Of a stretch of 64,000 nucleotides of DNA, positions 52,369 to 62,678 are shown piece by piece. Below the pieces are notes generated by a model that was not told where the DNA came from, made no database searches, and was given only the letters and a program-made list of their open reading frames with translations. Source of the DNA: Pseudoalteromonas rubra (lineage in GTDB: Bacteria > Pseudomonadota > Gammaproteobacteria > Enterobacterales > Alteromonadaceae); contig NZ_AHCD03000043.1 of assembly GCF_000238295.3 (NCBI RefSeq), positions 309,535 to 373,534 of the forward strand, given 5' to 3'. Numbering within the stretch: position 1 is the first letter of the stretch; each line of letters starts with the position of its first letter. A program made the translations under genes and the position numbers.

Positions 52369-55161
52369 ATGACATTGCTTTGGATACCCTTGCTATCCTT
52401 ATTAGGCAGTTTACTCTCATCATTAACAGGTAAACTATCCCGCAATCAATCGACTGCGGTAACTTTACTTGCGCCCGGATTGGCACTTGCGTTGGCTTGC
52501 TACATGGCACCCGGCGTGTTTGCCAATGAACAGCTACGGACCACCATAGAGTGGATCCCGTTGTTGGGCTTAGAACTCTCATTCCGCTTAGATGGTTTGT
52601 CTTTGTTATTCGTATTCCTGATCCTGGGAATCGGCATTTTGGTGATCTTCTATGCGCGTTACTATTTAAGTATTAACGACTCCATGCCTAAGCTGTATGC
52701 TTACTTAATGTTGTTTATGACGGCGATGCTGGGCATCGTGATGTCGAACAATGTACTGCAATTATGGCTGTTCTGGGAATTGACCAGTATTAGCTCGTTT
52801 TTGTTGATAAGTTATTGGTGGCACAAGTCTGAAGCCCGAAAAGGCGCTAAAATGGCTCTGGCGATAACTGGCGGTGGCGGTTTAGCGCTGCTGGCTGGCT
52901 TATTGCTGCTAGGTGACATTGTTGGCAGCTACGATTTGGATATCATCCTGGCCAGTCGTGAGCTTATTCAGGCGCACGATTTATATGAGCTGGCGCTCAT
53001 CTTGGTATTACTCGGCGCATTTACTAAATCTGCGCAGTTCCCATTTCATTTCTGGCTGCCTCATGCCATGGCTGCACCTACGCCAGTAAGTTCTTACTTA
53101 CACTCGGCGACTATGGTGAAAGCAGGTATTTTCCTGCTGGCACGTTTCTACCCTGCGCTGGCAGGTACGGAAATTTGGTTTATTCTGGTTGGCCTCACGG
53201 GTCTTGCAACTTTACTGGTTGGCGCTTATATCGCGCTGTTTAAGCATGATCTGAAAGGACTACTGGCATTCTCGACTATCAGCCACTTAGGTTTGATCAC
53301 GCTGTTACTGGGTCTGGATACCGAATTGGCCACCGTTGCAGCCATATTCCATATCATCAACCACGCAACCTTCAAGGCTTCACTGTTTATGGCAACCGGT
53401 ATCATAGATCATGAAACCGGCACGCGAGATATGCGTAAGCTCAACGGCATGTGGCGGTTTATGCCTTACACAGCAACGCTGGCAATGGTTGCTGCGGCGG
53501 CAATGGCAGGGGTCCCGTTATTAAACGGCTTCTTGTCCAAAGAGATGTTCTTCGCGGAAACCTTACATCAGCAGTTACTTGGCTCAATGTCCTGGTTAAT
53601 CCCAATCCTGGCAACGATTGCGGGTGCCTTTTCAGTGGCATACTCGGCTCGCTTTATCCATGACGTGTTCTTCAATGGTGAACCCGTTGATTTACCGAAA
53701 GAGCCTCATGAAGCACCGCGTTACATGCGTGTGCCGATCGAAGTTCTGGTTGCGCTGTGTCTGATTGTGGGCATGTTCCCGGGCTTTATCGTCAGTGATA
53801 TTCTAAACGTTGCTTCTGCCGCTGTATTAGGTGGCGAGCCGCCGCAATTTAAGATTGCTATCTGGCATGGTTTCAACTTACCTCTGCTGATGAGCGGAAT
53901 AGCCGTGTGTGGTGGTTTGCTAATTTATACTCAGCGCCGTTACTTGTTTGCATTCCAGGCATCGTTGCCGCCTATTAATGCCAAAAAGGGTTTTGAGCAT
54001 ACCATGTCTAAAGTGGTGGGCTGGAGCCGTGCGCGCATTGATGCGATAGAAAATGGCTCCTTGCAACGCTATTTGATGTTGATGCTAATGGTGGTGCTGT
54101 TGAGCGCTGGATGGCCATTGTTTGAAATGAGCCAGTTGGTTGGTGAAAACAAACCAACGCCTATTGATGTCCATAATGCCATTGGTGCGGGCTTGTTGAT
54201 GATAGGTGCAATCGGTACTGTGATTTGGCATCGCACTCGTATGGTTGCCTTGTTGATGATTTCGGTTGTGGGTCTGATGGTTGCCGTTGCGTTTACACGC
54301 TTCTCAGCACCGGACCTGGCGCTGACTCAGTTGACGGTTGAAGTGGTCACTATCATTCTGCTGATGCTTGCGCTGTTCTTCCTGCCACAAAAAACGCCCA
54401 AAGAAAGCAGCTCTGTGCGTGTGTTACGCGATTTGGGCATTGCCTCTGCGATTGGCGTGATTGTGGGTAGCATTTGTTATGCTCTGATCACACGCCCATT
54501 GAGTTCTATTTCCGATTTCTTCCTCGCAAACGCGAAGACCGGTGGTGGTGGTACCAACGTGGTCAATGTTATCCTGGTCGACTTCCGTGGCTTCGATACC
54601 TTAGGTGAGATTATCGTATTGGGTATTGCTGCATTGGGCATTTATAAGTTGCTAATAAATCTGCCACTGTTTATGCCGGGCAGCGATTCAGAAGGCCGTC
54701 CATGGGCACGCGAGCGTTACCCGATTTTGCTGGCGTCTATTTCTCAAAGCTTGCTACCTCTGGCGTTAATGGTGTCGGTTTATATCTTCCTTCGCGGTCA
54801 TAACTTACCTGGCGGTGGCTTCATTGCTGGTTTGGTTACAGCCATCGCCTTTATATTGCAGTACATTGCGCATGGGTCTAACTGGATCTCGGAGCGCTTT
54901 ACGCTCAACTATCGGAAGATCATCGCGTCAGGTATTGCGATTGCCATGATTTCAGGTTTAGGCAGCTGGGCATTTGACCGCCCATTCCTGACCAGTTGGT
55001 TTGATTACTTTGATATACCGGTGATTGGTGAAATAGAACTAGCCAGTGCATTGGTATTTGACTTGGGTGTGTATATTACGGTTGTTGGCGCGACGTTGAT
55101 GATCCTGGCGAGCCTGGGTAAGTTGACAGCCAATGCACCTAAAGAAGAGGTAAATATTTAA
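52369..55161 (+). CDS. mrpA: Mrp Na+/H+ antiporter, fused A and B subunits
   Basis: This is the largest subunit of the multi-component Na+(K+)/H+ antiporter, related to NuoL/NuoM of complex I. The 930 residues have about 14 membrane helices of the proton-channel type with the family blocks [40 protein letters not shown] and [21 protein letters not shown] hydrophobic linker follows, then a C-terminal MrpB-like domain ([40 protein letters not shown]). This A-B fusion replaces a separate mrpB, as in the Pha1/Mrp type of several proteobacteria. The ATG follows AAAGG by eight bases; the six genes overlap or nearly touch. Confidence 0.95.
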   Translation: MTLLWIPLLSLLGSLLSSLTGKLSRNQSTAVTLLAPGLALALACYMAPGVFANEQLRTTIEWIPLLGLELSFRLDGLSLLFVFLILGIGILVIFYARYYLSINDSMPKLYAYLMLFMTAMLGIVMSNNVLQLWLFWELTSISSFLLISYWWHKSEARKGAKMALAITGGGGLALLAGLLLLGDIVGSYDLDIILASRELIQAHDLYELALILVLLGAFTKSAQFPFHFWLPHAMAAPTPVSSYLHSATMVKAGIFLLARFYPALAGTEIWFILVGLTGLATLLVGAYIALFKHDLKGLLAFSTISHLGLITLLLGLDTELATVAAIFHIINHATFKASLFMATGIIDHETGTRDMRKLNGMWRFMPYTATLAMVAAAAMAGVPLLNGFLSKEMFFAETLHQQLLGSMSWLIPILATIAGAFSVAYSARFIHDVFFNGEPVDLPKEPHEAPRYMRVPIEVLVALCLIVGMFPGFIVSDILNVASAAVLGGEPPQFKIAIWHGFNLPLLMSGIAVCGGLLIYTQRRYLFAFQASLPPINAKKGFEHTMSKVVGWSRARIDAIENGSLQRYLMLMLMVVLLSAGWPLFEMSQLVGENKPTPIDVHNAIGAGLLMIGAIGTVIWHRTRMVALLMISVVGLMVAVAFTRFSAPDLALTQLTVEVVTIILLMLALFFLPQKTPKESSSVRVLRDLGIASAIGVIVGSICYALITRPLSSISDFFLANAKTGGGGTNVVNVILVDFRGFDTLGEIIVLGIAALGIYKLLINLPLFMPGSDSEGRPWARERYPILLASISQSLLPLALMVSVYIFLRGHNLPGGGFIAGLVTAIAFILQYIAHGSNWISERFTLNYRKIIASGIAIAMISGLGSWAFDRPFLTSWFDYFDIPVIGEIELASALVFDLGVYITVVGATLMILASLGKLTANAPKEEVNI

Positions 55162-55535
55162 TGGAGCTATTGTATTCATCCTGCGTGGGCCTGTTAGTGG
55201 CCTGCGGAGTGTTCCTGATTTTACGTGCCCGGACGTTTCCCGTGGTGCTGGGTCTAACTATGTTGTCTTACGCAGTCAATTTGTTTTTGTTTGCCTCAGG
55301 TCGGTTGACCATGAACAAAGCCGCAGTGTTAGGTTATAGCGACGGTTATGCTGATCCTCTGCCTCAGGCACTGGTGTTAACTGCGATAGTAATCGGGTTT
55401 GCAATGACGGCATTCGTGGTCATCCTGGCTATCAGAGGTCGTGCAGACCTAGGTAATGACCATGTCAATGGTATCGAAGTGAATACGGCTACGCGCAACA
55501 GTGGTTCTCAGCGTAAGGAGCAGGGTAAAGCATGA
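55161..55535 (+). CDS. mrpC: Mrp antiporter subunit C
   Basis: The 124-residue membrane protein is related to NuoK, with three helices and the conserved PLPQALVLTAIVIGFAMTAF segment. It starts on the last base of the mrpA stop (TAATG) and ends within the mrpD start, so translation is coupled at both ends. Confidence 0.95.
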   Translation: MELLYSSCVGLLVACGVFLILRARTFPVVLGLTMLSYAVNLFLFASGRLTMNKAAVLGYSDGYADPLPQALVLTAIVIGFAMTAFVVILAIRGRADLGNDHVNGIEVNTATRNSGSQRKEQGKA

Positions 55536-57043
55536 TGCAGCATTTAACTTCCTTGCCGGTATTATTACCTATGCTGGCAGCTATCTTTATGTTGATGCCG
55601 CCTTGTGGCAAGAACCTGAGAGCACGACGTATTGTGTCTGTCGGTATGGGGGCGATCACAACAGTGGCATCAATAATTTTGCTGCTGATGACTCGCGAGC
55701 ATGGCACTTCAGTCTATGCAATTGGTAATTGGTCTGCACCGTTTGGTATTGTTCTGATTGCCGACCCGCTGTCAGCATTGCTGGTTACTTTGACCTCTTT
55801 TCTGGGCCTGGTGTGTGGCTTATATAGTTGCGCGGGTGACGATGAACGTGGCAGCTTTTTCCACCCACTCCTGCATTTTCTGGTTTTGGGCGTCAATGGG
55901 GCGTTTTTAACAGGGGATGCGTTTAACCTGTTCGTCTTCTTTGAAGTCCTGTTGATCGCATCATACTCGTTGCTGATGCATGGTGGTGATAAGCGTAATA
56001 CGCGTGCTGCGTTGCAGTATGTGATCCTGAACTTGGTGGGCTCCTCGGTTTTCCTGATCGCGCTAGGGATCCTGTACGGTACACTGGGTACGTTAAACAT
56101 GGCAGATATGGCGCAAAAAGTGACGCTGTTGCAAGGTGACGATGTCTATTTGGCTAAGATTGGTGGGCTGTTGTTGTTGGTTGTATTTGCGCTAAAAGGT
56201 GCCTTACTTCCTCTTCATCTGTGGCTACCTAACACCTATTCTACGGCTATGCCAGTAGTGGCGGCATTGTTCGCCATTATGACCAAAGTGGGTGTGTACT
56301 CTATGATGCGTGTATACACTCTGATTTTTGGCGAAGAAGCCGGCGAGCTGAGTCATATGGCGCAAAATTGGCTTTGGTGGCTGGCGATCGCTACTATTGT
56401 GATGGGTGCGATAGGGGTATTGGCGAGTCAGGATTTAAGAAAAATGGTAGCCAACCTGGTGGTTGTATCTGTTGGTACTTTGGTGGCATTGGTCGCAGTA
56501 CAAACTGTGCAAAGCAGTGCGGCAGCGATTTATTATCTGGTGCATTCGACCTTGGTCAGTGCAGCACTGTTCCTGCTAGCAGACTTAATTGCCCGACAAA
56601 GAGGTAAGGTAGCGGATAGGATCACCGCAGGTCGTCCGGTTTCACAGCCGTTACTGCTTGGCGGTGCATTCTTAGTCGCTGCGGTCGCCGTGATTGGGAT
56701 GCCGCCTTTATCCGGATTTGTAGGTAAGGTTTGGATCCTGAGATCAACACTGGACACACCTTATGGGAACTGGTTTTGGTTAGTTTATCTGGTGGCAAGC
56801 CTCGCTATTTTGGTGTCGGTTTCAAAAGCGGGCAGCACCGTGTTTTGGCATCAGACCGGTAAAGGAGATAACGAGCAGGAACGAGCGCATCCAGCACAAG
56901 TGTGTGCTGTAATGCTGCTGGTATTGTGCACACCGTTAATGGTGATTTTTGCAGGCCCATTGAGTGAATACGCACTGCTGGCAGCTCAGGAGTTACATGA
57001 TTTCACCGGGTTACTGCAAGACGTGTTGGGAGGAGTACACTAA
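55532..57043 (+). CDS. mrpD: Mrp antiporter subunit D
   Basis: The 503-residue protein is related to NuoN/NuoM and is predicted to carry one proton path. Family blocks include FLTGDAFNLFVFFEVLLIAS, LLPLHLWLPNTYSTAMPVVA and GMPPLSGFVGKVWIL. It overlaps mrpC by four bases and abuts mrpE. The first of two adjacent ATG codons overlaps the mrpC stop; either could start translation. Confidence 0.96.
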   Translation: MMQHLTSLPVLLPMLAAIFMLMPPCGKNLRARRIVSVGMGAITTVASIILLLMTREHGTSVYAIGNWSAPFGIVLIADPLSALLVTLTSFLGLVCGLYSCAGDDERGSFFHPLLHFLVLGVNGAFLTGDAFNLFVFFEVLLIASYSLLMHGGDKRNTRAALQYVILNLVGSSVFLIALGILYGTLGTLNMADMAQKVTLLQGDDVYLAKIGGLLLLVVFALKGALLPLHLWLPNTYSTAMPVVAALFAIMTKVGVYSMMRVYTLIFGEEAGELSHMAQNWLWWLAIATIVMGAIGVLASQDLRKMVANLVVVSVGTLVALVAVQTVQSSAAAIYYLVHSTLVSAALFLLADLIARQRGKVADRITAGRPVSQPLLLGGAFLVAAVAVIGMPPLSGFVGKVWILRSTLDTPYGNWFWLVYLVASLAILVSVSKAGSTVFWHQTGKGDNEQERAHPAQVCAVMLLVLCTPLMVIFAGPLSEYALLAAQELHDFTGLLQDVLGGVH

Positions 57044-57580
57044 ATGCGTTTGGAAGCAAAATATAGATGGTTGCCAACGCCATTCCGCAGCCTGATGTTA
57101 TTTATCGTGTGGCTATTGCTCAATAACACGGTTGCACCGGGACATTTGATCTTGGGGGCTATTCTGGCTGTTGCAATTCCGCTAGCTACATTTCCATTTC
57201 GTACCAAACAGCCTTTGGTACTGAAACCGGGCAAGGCACTGCAATATCTGCTGTTGGTTTTGTACGATATTTTAATGGCAAATATCGAAGTGGCCATCAA
57301 AATCCTGGGGCCAACCCGAAAGCTAAAGCCCGGGTTTGTCAAAGTGCCGATTGATTTAGCACAGTCGATGCCGATTACCATTTTGGCCAGCACTGTGTCT
57401 CTTACGCCCGGCACCGTGAGTGCCGAGGTCTATCCTTGGCCAGAAGATATGCCAGAAGATGCTGAACCACAACAACGTTATTTGTTGATCCATGTGCTTG
57501 ACCTGGACGACGAAGCGGAGTTAATCGACACGATTAAAACGCGTTATGAAAAACCTATTAAGGAGATCTTTGCATGTTAG
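57044..57580 (+). CDS. mrpE: Mrp antiporter subunit E
   Basis: The 178-residue protein has two N-terminal membrane helices and a soluble C-terminal half containing the family core MPITILASTVSLTPGTVSAE and RYLLIHVLDL. It follows mrpD with no gap and overlaps mrpF by 7 bases. Confidence 0.95.
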   Translation: MRLEAKYRWLPTPFRSLMLFIVWLLLNNTVAPGHLILGAILAVAIPLATFPFRTKQPLVLKPGKALQYLLLVLYDILMANIEVAIKILGPTRKLKPGFVKVPIDLAQSMPITILASTVSLTPGTVSAEVYPWPEDMPEDAEPQQRYLLIHVLDLDDEAELIDTIKTRYEKPIKEIFAC

Positions 57581-57843
57581 AGACGGTGATTTTGATTGTC
57601 TTTGCGATGATCGGTGTGTCTTTGTTACTAAATTTGTGGCGACTGGTCGTTGGTCCTTCCATTCCAGATCGTATACTCGCTTTGGATACCATGTACATCA
57701 ATACCATCGCCTTGATAGTGCTTTACGGTATGAACATGGGAACGTCGTTGTATTTTGAGGCGGCGTTGTTGATAGCTTTACTGGGTTTTGTGAGCACAGT
57801 GGCTGTCTGTAAGTACTTGCTGCGCGGCGATATCATTGAATAG
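57574..57843 (+). CDS. mrpF: Mrp antiporter subunit F
   Basis: The 89-residue protein has three membrane helices and the conserved RLVVGPSIPDRILALDTMYI motif with the buried aspartate of the family. Confidence 0.95.
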   Translation: MLETVILIVFAMIGVSLLLNLWRLVVGPSIPDRILALDTMYINTIALIVLYGMNMGTSLYFEAALLIALLGFVSTVAVCKYLLRGDIIE

Positions 57844-57852
57844 GAGCACCAA

Positions 57853-58182
57853 ATGATGGAATGGGTTATTTCATTACTATTATTGTTAGGCGGTAGCCTG
57901 ATCTTGGTAGGGTCGATCGGTTTGGTAAAAATGCCCGATTTCTTTATGCGTTTGCATGGCCCAACAAAAGCAACCACTCTGGGCATGGCGTGTCTGCTAT
58001 TTGCTGCCATGGCCTACTATGGGTTTTACGGTGAAGGTGTAAGTGTGAAAGAGGTACTCATCTCAATGTTCTTACTTATTACCGCCCCTATCAGTGGCTA
58101 CATGTTAATTAAATCAGCTATCCACCATAGGTTAGATAGTATTGAGTCGACTCGTGGCAAAGATAATATCGAGGAAGACTAA
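57853..58182 (+). CDS. mrpG: Mrp antiporter subunit G
   Basis: The 109-residue protein has three membrane helices and the motif GSIGLVKMPDFFMRLHGPTK. It is the last gene of the antiporter operon, nine bases after mrpF and followed by a hairpin. Confidence 0.95.
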   Translation: MMEWVISLLLLLGGSLILVGSIGLVKMPDFFMRLHGPTKATTLGMACLLFAAMAYYGFYGEGVSVKEVLISMFLLITAPISGYMLIKSAIHHRLDSIESTRGKDNIEED

Positions 58183-58197
58183 GCCACCTTCTAATAT

Positions 58198-58226
58198 GAG
58201 CCGCTGTTACGTTTAAGCAGCGGCTC
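58198..58226 (+). terminator. Stem-loop after the Mrp operon
   Basis: GAGCCGCTG (58198-58206) and CAGCGGCTC (58218-58226) form a perfect 9-bp stem, with part of the 11-base loop also able to pair, 15 bases after the mrpG stop. The following CGTCTCTG is not a clear T tract. Confidence 0.65.
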
Positions 58227-58400
58227 GTCTCTGTGTATACCCATTCAATAGAAACCACTGAGCTACCGTTTTTCCCGTCACATCGTTATAGTGCTGGCAG
58301 GTGTACAAATAATACACTAATTGTATTCGGCGTAAAAAAAATATCGGAATAGTGTAGTCATAATTACTTAAAGCTGTCATTTTAGAATACGCAAGAGAGC

Positions 58401-58420
58401 GTAACTTTTGCTAAAGTTAC
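58401..58420 (+). promoter_or_regulatory. Palindromic stem-loop before the chemoreceptor gene
   Basis: GTAACTTT-TGCT-AAAGTTAC is a perfect 8-bp dyad with a 4-base centre, about 31 bases before the chemoreceptor start. It could be an operator or a leader hairpin. Confidence 0.4.
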
Positions 58421-58451
58421 TCGAATAAACAACCGTTTGTGAGTGTTTTAT

Positions 58452-60566
58452 ATGCAGCATATGTCCATCAAGAAAAAGCTTATCCTGTTTGTGATTACTT
58501 TGGTTACCGCCCTTGTTGCCTTGTTGGTATCAACCATGTGGATAAACCTGCAAAAAGAAAACAAAGTACAAAGCGAACAGCTTCGGGAGCTGGCGTACCA
58601 AGAGATTAGAACGGGTTTAACTGCACAGGGACAATACTATGCGCAACAGGTTGCCGCATTTATAAACTCGGCATATCGGGTGCCTTATACTCTGGCTGGA
58701 GCATTGAAAGAAACTTCTGTCCGCGACCCGCTCGAACGTACCCAGGTACAGGATCTGGTAGCGGGTGCATTAAAACAAAATCAATTTGTATCTTCTATGT
58801 ATGCTCAGTTTGAGCCAAACGGCTATGACCAGCAAGATCAGGCTTATACATCCGGCGCGAGCCACTCGGCCCCGGGAGCGGGAACCCTTGAGTTATATTT
58901 CACGCGTGACTCAAGTGGCATTACTCAACATCAAATCGAGTCAGCAGCTGATAAATACTTAGATAAACGCAACGAATTTGGTTTGCGGGAGGCTGAATGG
59001 TACCTGTGTGCGCGCGACAGTGTTGCCCCCTGTATTATGGAGCCCTATTTATACGAGATTTCTCCTGGCAACAAAATGCTGATGACGTCATTAACGGTGC
59101 CGGTAGACATCAATGGGCGTTTTCAGGGATTGGTTGGCGTGGATGTGAATTTACCCGTTTTCCAGCAGTTAGTGGACGAGCTATCCAGCTCTCTTTACCA
59201 AGGCCAGGCGAAAGTGACTTTACTCAGTAGTTTAGGCTTGGTAGTGGGTGCCAGTCATTATGACAAACTTGCCAGACCCCTGAAAGAATCCATTAGCTCA
59301 GATATGGCAGATAAACTGCTGAATTTACATCAGACCGGCGGGTTTAGTGAGATGGATGAGATGCTTGCCATTGCGGTCCCTATTGAAATTGCGCTTGCCA
59401 ATACAACCTGGTCTTTGGTGATTGAATTGCCCAAGGAGGTTGCATTGGCTTCAGTAACCCAAATAGAACAACAGATTGAAGCGTCGACTAATTCATTAGG
59501 GCGTTGGATGCTGTTGTTAGGAACTCTGGTTGCGGCATGTGCCTTGGGTCTGGCACTGGTATTGATTAATACCATTGTTGGACCATTAACTTATATTGAG
59601 GAACGGGTTGAGAGTCTGGCTTCCAGCGAGGGTGACCTGACTCATAAGCTTGAGGTCAGTCATCATGCTGAACTGATATCTCTGGCGCATGGTTTTAATC
59701 GCTTCACCGAAAAACTAAGGAGCATGATTATTGACCTCAAAGAGCTAGCTGAGGAATCATATACTCAGTCACATAAAACCACAGAAGCCGCGATCAATAT
59801 AAAAAACAAGGTTTCGAATCAGCATCTTGAAATAGACAGTGTCGTTACTGCCATCAACGAGTTAAGTGCAACGGCAACAGAAGTGGCCAGGGCATCAGAA
59901 AAAGCGGCTTTGAGTACAAATCATGCTGTTGAAACAGTCCAGAGTAGCGAGCGCAGTATCGTTAGAACGACAGAGACCGTGCAGGAAATCGCTGAGCAGG
60001 TTTTAGACGCCAAAAATGCATTTGGTAAAGTTTCTGAGCGCAGCGGTGATATCTCCAAAATTCTGGATGTGATCCGAGCCATTGCAGAGCAAACAAACCT
60101 ACTGGCACTAAATGCAGCGATAGAAGCGGCTCGAGCTGGGGAGCAAGGCCGGGGCTTTGCTGTGGTTGCCGACGAAGTCAGGGCGTTGGCCTCAAAAACA
60201 CAAGCCTCAACGGATGACATCAGCAAGCTGATCGACAATCTTCAAAGTGAAGTGACTGGTTCAGAGCAGATCATTGAAAAAACGGTTAGCCAGGGTGAAC
60301 AAGCGGTTTCATACTGCCAAGAATCTGCTGAGCTTATGAGTAGCTTAGTAGGTGAGTTAAGCAGCATATCAAATGAAGTAACACAAATCGCCACGGCAGC
60401 AGAAGAGCAAAGTATGGTGACTGAGGAGATCAGCACCAATACAACAGGCATTTCTGATGCGGCAGCTGAATTGTCTGGCTTTGCTGATGAGGTAGAGCAG
60501 GCGGCGAGTGCAATGACTTATATAGTGGAACAAAAACACAAGCAGTTAAACTTACTTAAAACTTAA
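58452..60566 (+). CDS. Methyl-accepting chemotaxis protein with double-Cache sensor
   Basis: This chemoreceptor of about 704 residues has a cytoplasmic start, a first membrane helix (about 9-30), and a large periplasmic dCache-type ligand domain (about 40-340; [38 protein letters not shown]). A second membrane helix (about 355-378), a HAMP domain and a long signalling coiled coil with the conserved hairpin tip ([20 protein letters not shown], then [14 protein letters not shown]) follow. No C-terminal NWETF-type methyltransferase tether is present. The ligand is unknown; dCache domains often bind amino acids or amines. In-frame starts at 58443 (GTG) and 58461 (ATG) are alternatives. Confidence 0.93.
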   Translation: MQHMSIKKKLILFVITLVTALVALLVSTMWINLQKENKVQSEQLRELAYQEIRTGLTAQGQYYAQQVAAFINSAYRVPYTLAGALKETSVRDPLERTQVQDLVAGALKQNQFVSSMYAQFEPNGYDQQDQAYTSGASHSAPGAGTLELYFTRDSSGITQHQIESAADKYLDKRNEFGLREAEWYLCARDSVAPCIMEPYLYEISPGNKMLMTSLTVPVDINGRFQGLVGVDVNLPVFQQLVDELSSSLYQGQAKVTLLSSLGLVVGASHYDKLARPLKESISSDMADKLLNLHQTGGFSEMDEMLAIAVPIEIALANTTWSLVIELPKEVALASVTQIEQQIEASTNSLGRWMLLLGTLVAACALGLALVLINTIVGPLTYIEERVESLASSEGDLTHKLEVSHHAELISLAHGFNRFTEKLRSMIIDLKELAEESYTQSHKTTEAAINIKNKVSNQHLEIDSVVTAINELSATATEVARASEKAALSTNHAVETVQSSERSIVRTTETVQEIAEQVLDAKNAFGKVSERSGDISKILDVIRAIAEQTNLLALNAAIEAARAGEQGRGFAVVADEVRALASKTQASTDDISKLIDNLQSEVTGSEQIIEKTVSQGEQAVSYCQESAELMSSLVGELSSISNEVTQIATAAEEQSMVTEEISTNTTGISDAAAELSGFADEVEQAASAMTYIVEQKHKQLNLLKT

Positions 60567-60594
60567 GCTCCTCCCCAATCTTTTTGTCCGATTG

Positions 60595-60627
60595 AGTCAG
60601 CTCTGGCAATTGCTGTCAGAGTTGACT
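60595..60627 (+). terminator. Stem-loop between the chemoreceptor gene and topB
   Basis: AGTCAGCTCTG (60595-60605) and CAGAGTTGACT (60617-60627) pair over 11 positions with one G-U pair and an 11-base loop. It lies 28 bases after the chemoreceptor stop. The right arm also supplies a TTGACT -35-like hexamer for topB. Confidence 0.5.
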
Positions 60628-60634
60628 ATCATAA

Positions 60635-60650
60635 CTGTAAATACATACAG
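60635..60650. promoter_or_regulatory. LexA (SOS) box upstream of topB
   Basis: CTGTAAATACATACAG fits the gammaproteobacterial LexA operator CTGT-N8-ACAG exactly, with an A/T-rich core and flanking A and T as in strong boxes. It lies just 12 bases before the topB ATG and over the likely promoter core (TTGACT at 60622-60627), so LexA binding should block transcription. Confidence 0.7.
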
Positions 60651-60662
60651 TTGTTTTAAAGA

Positions 60663-62603
60663 ATGAAACTTTATATTGCCGAAAAACCGTCTCTGGGCAG
60701 AGCTATCGCAGATGTTTTACCTAAACCACACAAAAAACATGAGGGCTATATTGAGTTAGCCAATGGAGATTGTGTTACCTGGTGTATTGGTCATTTGTTA
60801 GAACAAGCCGCGCCTGAAGACTATGATCCAAAATATAAGAAATGGCAAATGGCGCATTTGCCTATTGTACCGGAACATTGGCAGTTCAAGGCAAAGCCCA
60901 AAACCAAAAAACAACTGAGTATTGTGAAAAAGCTTGTCAAACAGGCTGACAGCCTGGTCCATGCGGGCGATCCAGATAGAGAAGGCCAGTTACTCGTTGA
61001 TGAGGTACTTCAGGAAGCGAAGTTATCCGAGCGTAAAAAACAGTCGACCCAGCGACTTCTGATCAGCGACTTAAACCCATCGGCGGTAAAAAAAGCGCTA
61101 AATCAAATGCGTGCGAATCAGGAATTCATTCCTTTAAGTGTGTCTGCTTTAGCCAGAGCTCGGGCTGATTGGCTGTATGGTATGAACCTGACAAGAGCTT
61201 ATACATTGGTAGGACAAAAAGCGGGTTTTCAAGGCGTACTCTCGGTTGGCAGGGTACAAACGCCTGTTCTTGGGTTGGTTGTCAGGCGTGACATGGAAAT
61301 CGACAATTTTGTGTCCAAACCCTTTTTTGAAGTATTGGCCCACGTTCGAAAAAATGATGGAAGTGAGTTCAGTGCGAAGTGGAAACCCAGTGAAGCTTGC
61401 CTGCCATATATGGATGAAGAGGGCCGGGTGTTGGTGAAAGGTTTGGCTGAAAATGTGGCAGCAAGGATCCATGCTCAAGATGCGCAAGTCAAGAAAATCG
61501 AAGCAAAGCCCAAAAAGCACAATCCTCCTTTGCCCTATAACTTGTCTGCATTGCAAATTGATGCGAACAAACGATTTGGTATGTCTGCAAAGCAGGTATT
61601 GGATGTTTGTCAGGCGCTTTATGAAAAGCACAAACTGATTACGTATCCCCGCTCTGATAATCGATATTTACCGACAGGTCATTTCGCTGAGGCACACCAG
61701 GTGTTGGAGGCTGCGGTCAATAATCAAGGATTAGCAGAAGAAAAAGTGAACGACGCCAATCTCTGCTTGAAAAGCAAATGCTGGAACGATGCTAAAGTTG
61801 AGGCACATCACGCCATCATTCCAACAGCAAAGAAATTAAAAACGGCTCAGTTAGGTCAATATGAACAGCAAGTTTATCAGTTGATAAGTACCCAGTATTT
61901 GGCGCAGTTTTATCCAGCCTACCGATATACTGAGACTAAAGTAGAGTTAGAAATTGCCGGTGGTGTGTTTGTAGCAAAAGCAGAACAAGTCGTAGAGCTA
62001 GGCTTTAAGCGGTTATTCAAGACAGAAGAAAAGAAACAAGTAATTTTGCCTCAGCTGGAATTAGGTGAGCTATTACACTGTTTTAAAGGAGAAGTGATTG
62101 AGAAGCACACCCAACCCCCCAGTCATTTTACAGAAGCAACTTTGCTAAGTGCGATGACAGGAATTGCCAGGTTTGTCGCTAATGCTGAGATTAAAAAAGT
62201 GCTAAAAGAAACCGATGGACTGGGTACGGAAGCAACTCGAGCCGGGATCATCGACTTATTGTTCAAAAGAGGCTTTTTACAACGCAATGGTAAGAGTATC
62301 CGGTCAACAGAGTTAGGAGTGGCTCTGATAAAGACGTTACCAGAAGATGTCTCTTTGCCTGACAGAACGGCTTTGTGGGAATCACAACTGGCAAAAATTG
62401 CGATGAAAGAGCAGCCTTACCAAACTTTTATGAGCCCTCTTGAAAAAGAAATTACAGGCTTTATTGAGCGTGCCTGTGTAAGTGACAGTACATTGTTCAC
62501 TGGACTAAAGAGCAGCAGAGCTGGTTCGAAACCTTCATTTTCTAAAAAAAGATCGAAGAAACGCACCTCGACGAAAAGTAGTCGTCGTAAATCGGCAGCG
62601 TAA
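60663..62603 (+). CDS. topB: DNA topoisomerase III
   Basis: This type IA topoisomerase decatenates DNA. The 646-residue product has the Toprim domain (MKLYIAEKPSLGRAIADVLP; HAGDPDREGQLLVDEVL with the metal-binding D-x-D-x-E), the active-site tyrosine Y328 in KLITYPRSDNRYLP, and the topoisomerase core to about residue 600. The C-terminus is a basic tail (KKRSKKRTSTKSSRRK) without zinc fingers. Length and active-site position match E. coli TopB. A LexA box just upstream implies SOS induction. Confidence 0.97.
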   Translation: MKLYIAEKPSLGRAIADVLPKPHKKHEGYIELANGDCVTWCIGHLLEQAAPEDYDPKYKKWQMAHLPIVPEHWQFKAKPKTKKQLSIVKKLVKQADSLVHAGDPDREGQLLVDEVLQEAKLSERKKQSTQRLLISDLNPSAVKKALNQMRANQEFIPLSVSALARARADWLYGMNLTRAYTLVGQKAGFQGVLSVGRVQTPVLGLVVRRDMEIDNFVSKPFFEVLAHVRKNDGSEFSAKWKPSEACLPYMDEEGRVLVKGLAENVAARIHAQDAQVKKIEAKPKKHNPPLPYNLSALQIDANKRFGMSAKQVLDVCQALYEKHKLITYPRSDNRYLPTGHFAEAHQVLEAAVNNQGLAEEKVNDANLCLKSKCWNDAKVEAHHAIIPTAKKLKTAQLGQYEQQVYQLISTQYLAQFYPAYRYTETKVELEIAGGVFVAKAEQVVELGFKRLFKTEEKKQVILPQLELGELLHCFKGEVIEKHTQPPSHFTEATLLSAMTGIARFVANAEIKKVLKETDGLGTEATRAGIIDLLFKRGFLQRNGKSIRSTELGVALIKTLPEDVSLPDRTALWESQLAKIAMKEQPYQTFMSPLEKEITGFIERACVSDSTLFTGLKSSRAGSKPSFSKKRSKKRTSTKSSRRKSAA

Positions 62604-62678
62604 TCAGGTTTTAAGCTTGCCTTGCAATTAGTGAGGATGTCACCATATAGATAAGCAAATATCATAGCTGGTTTGAAC

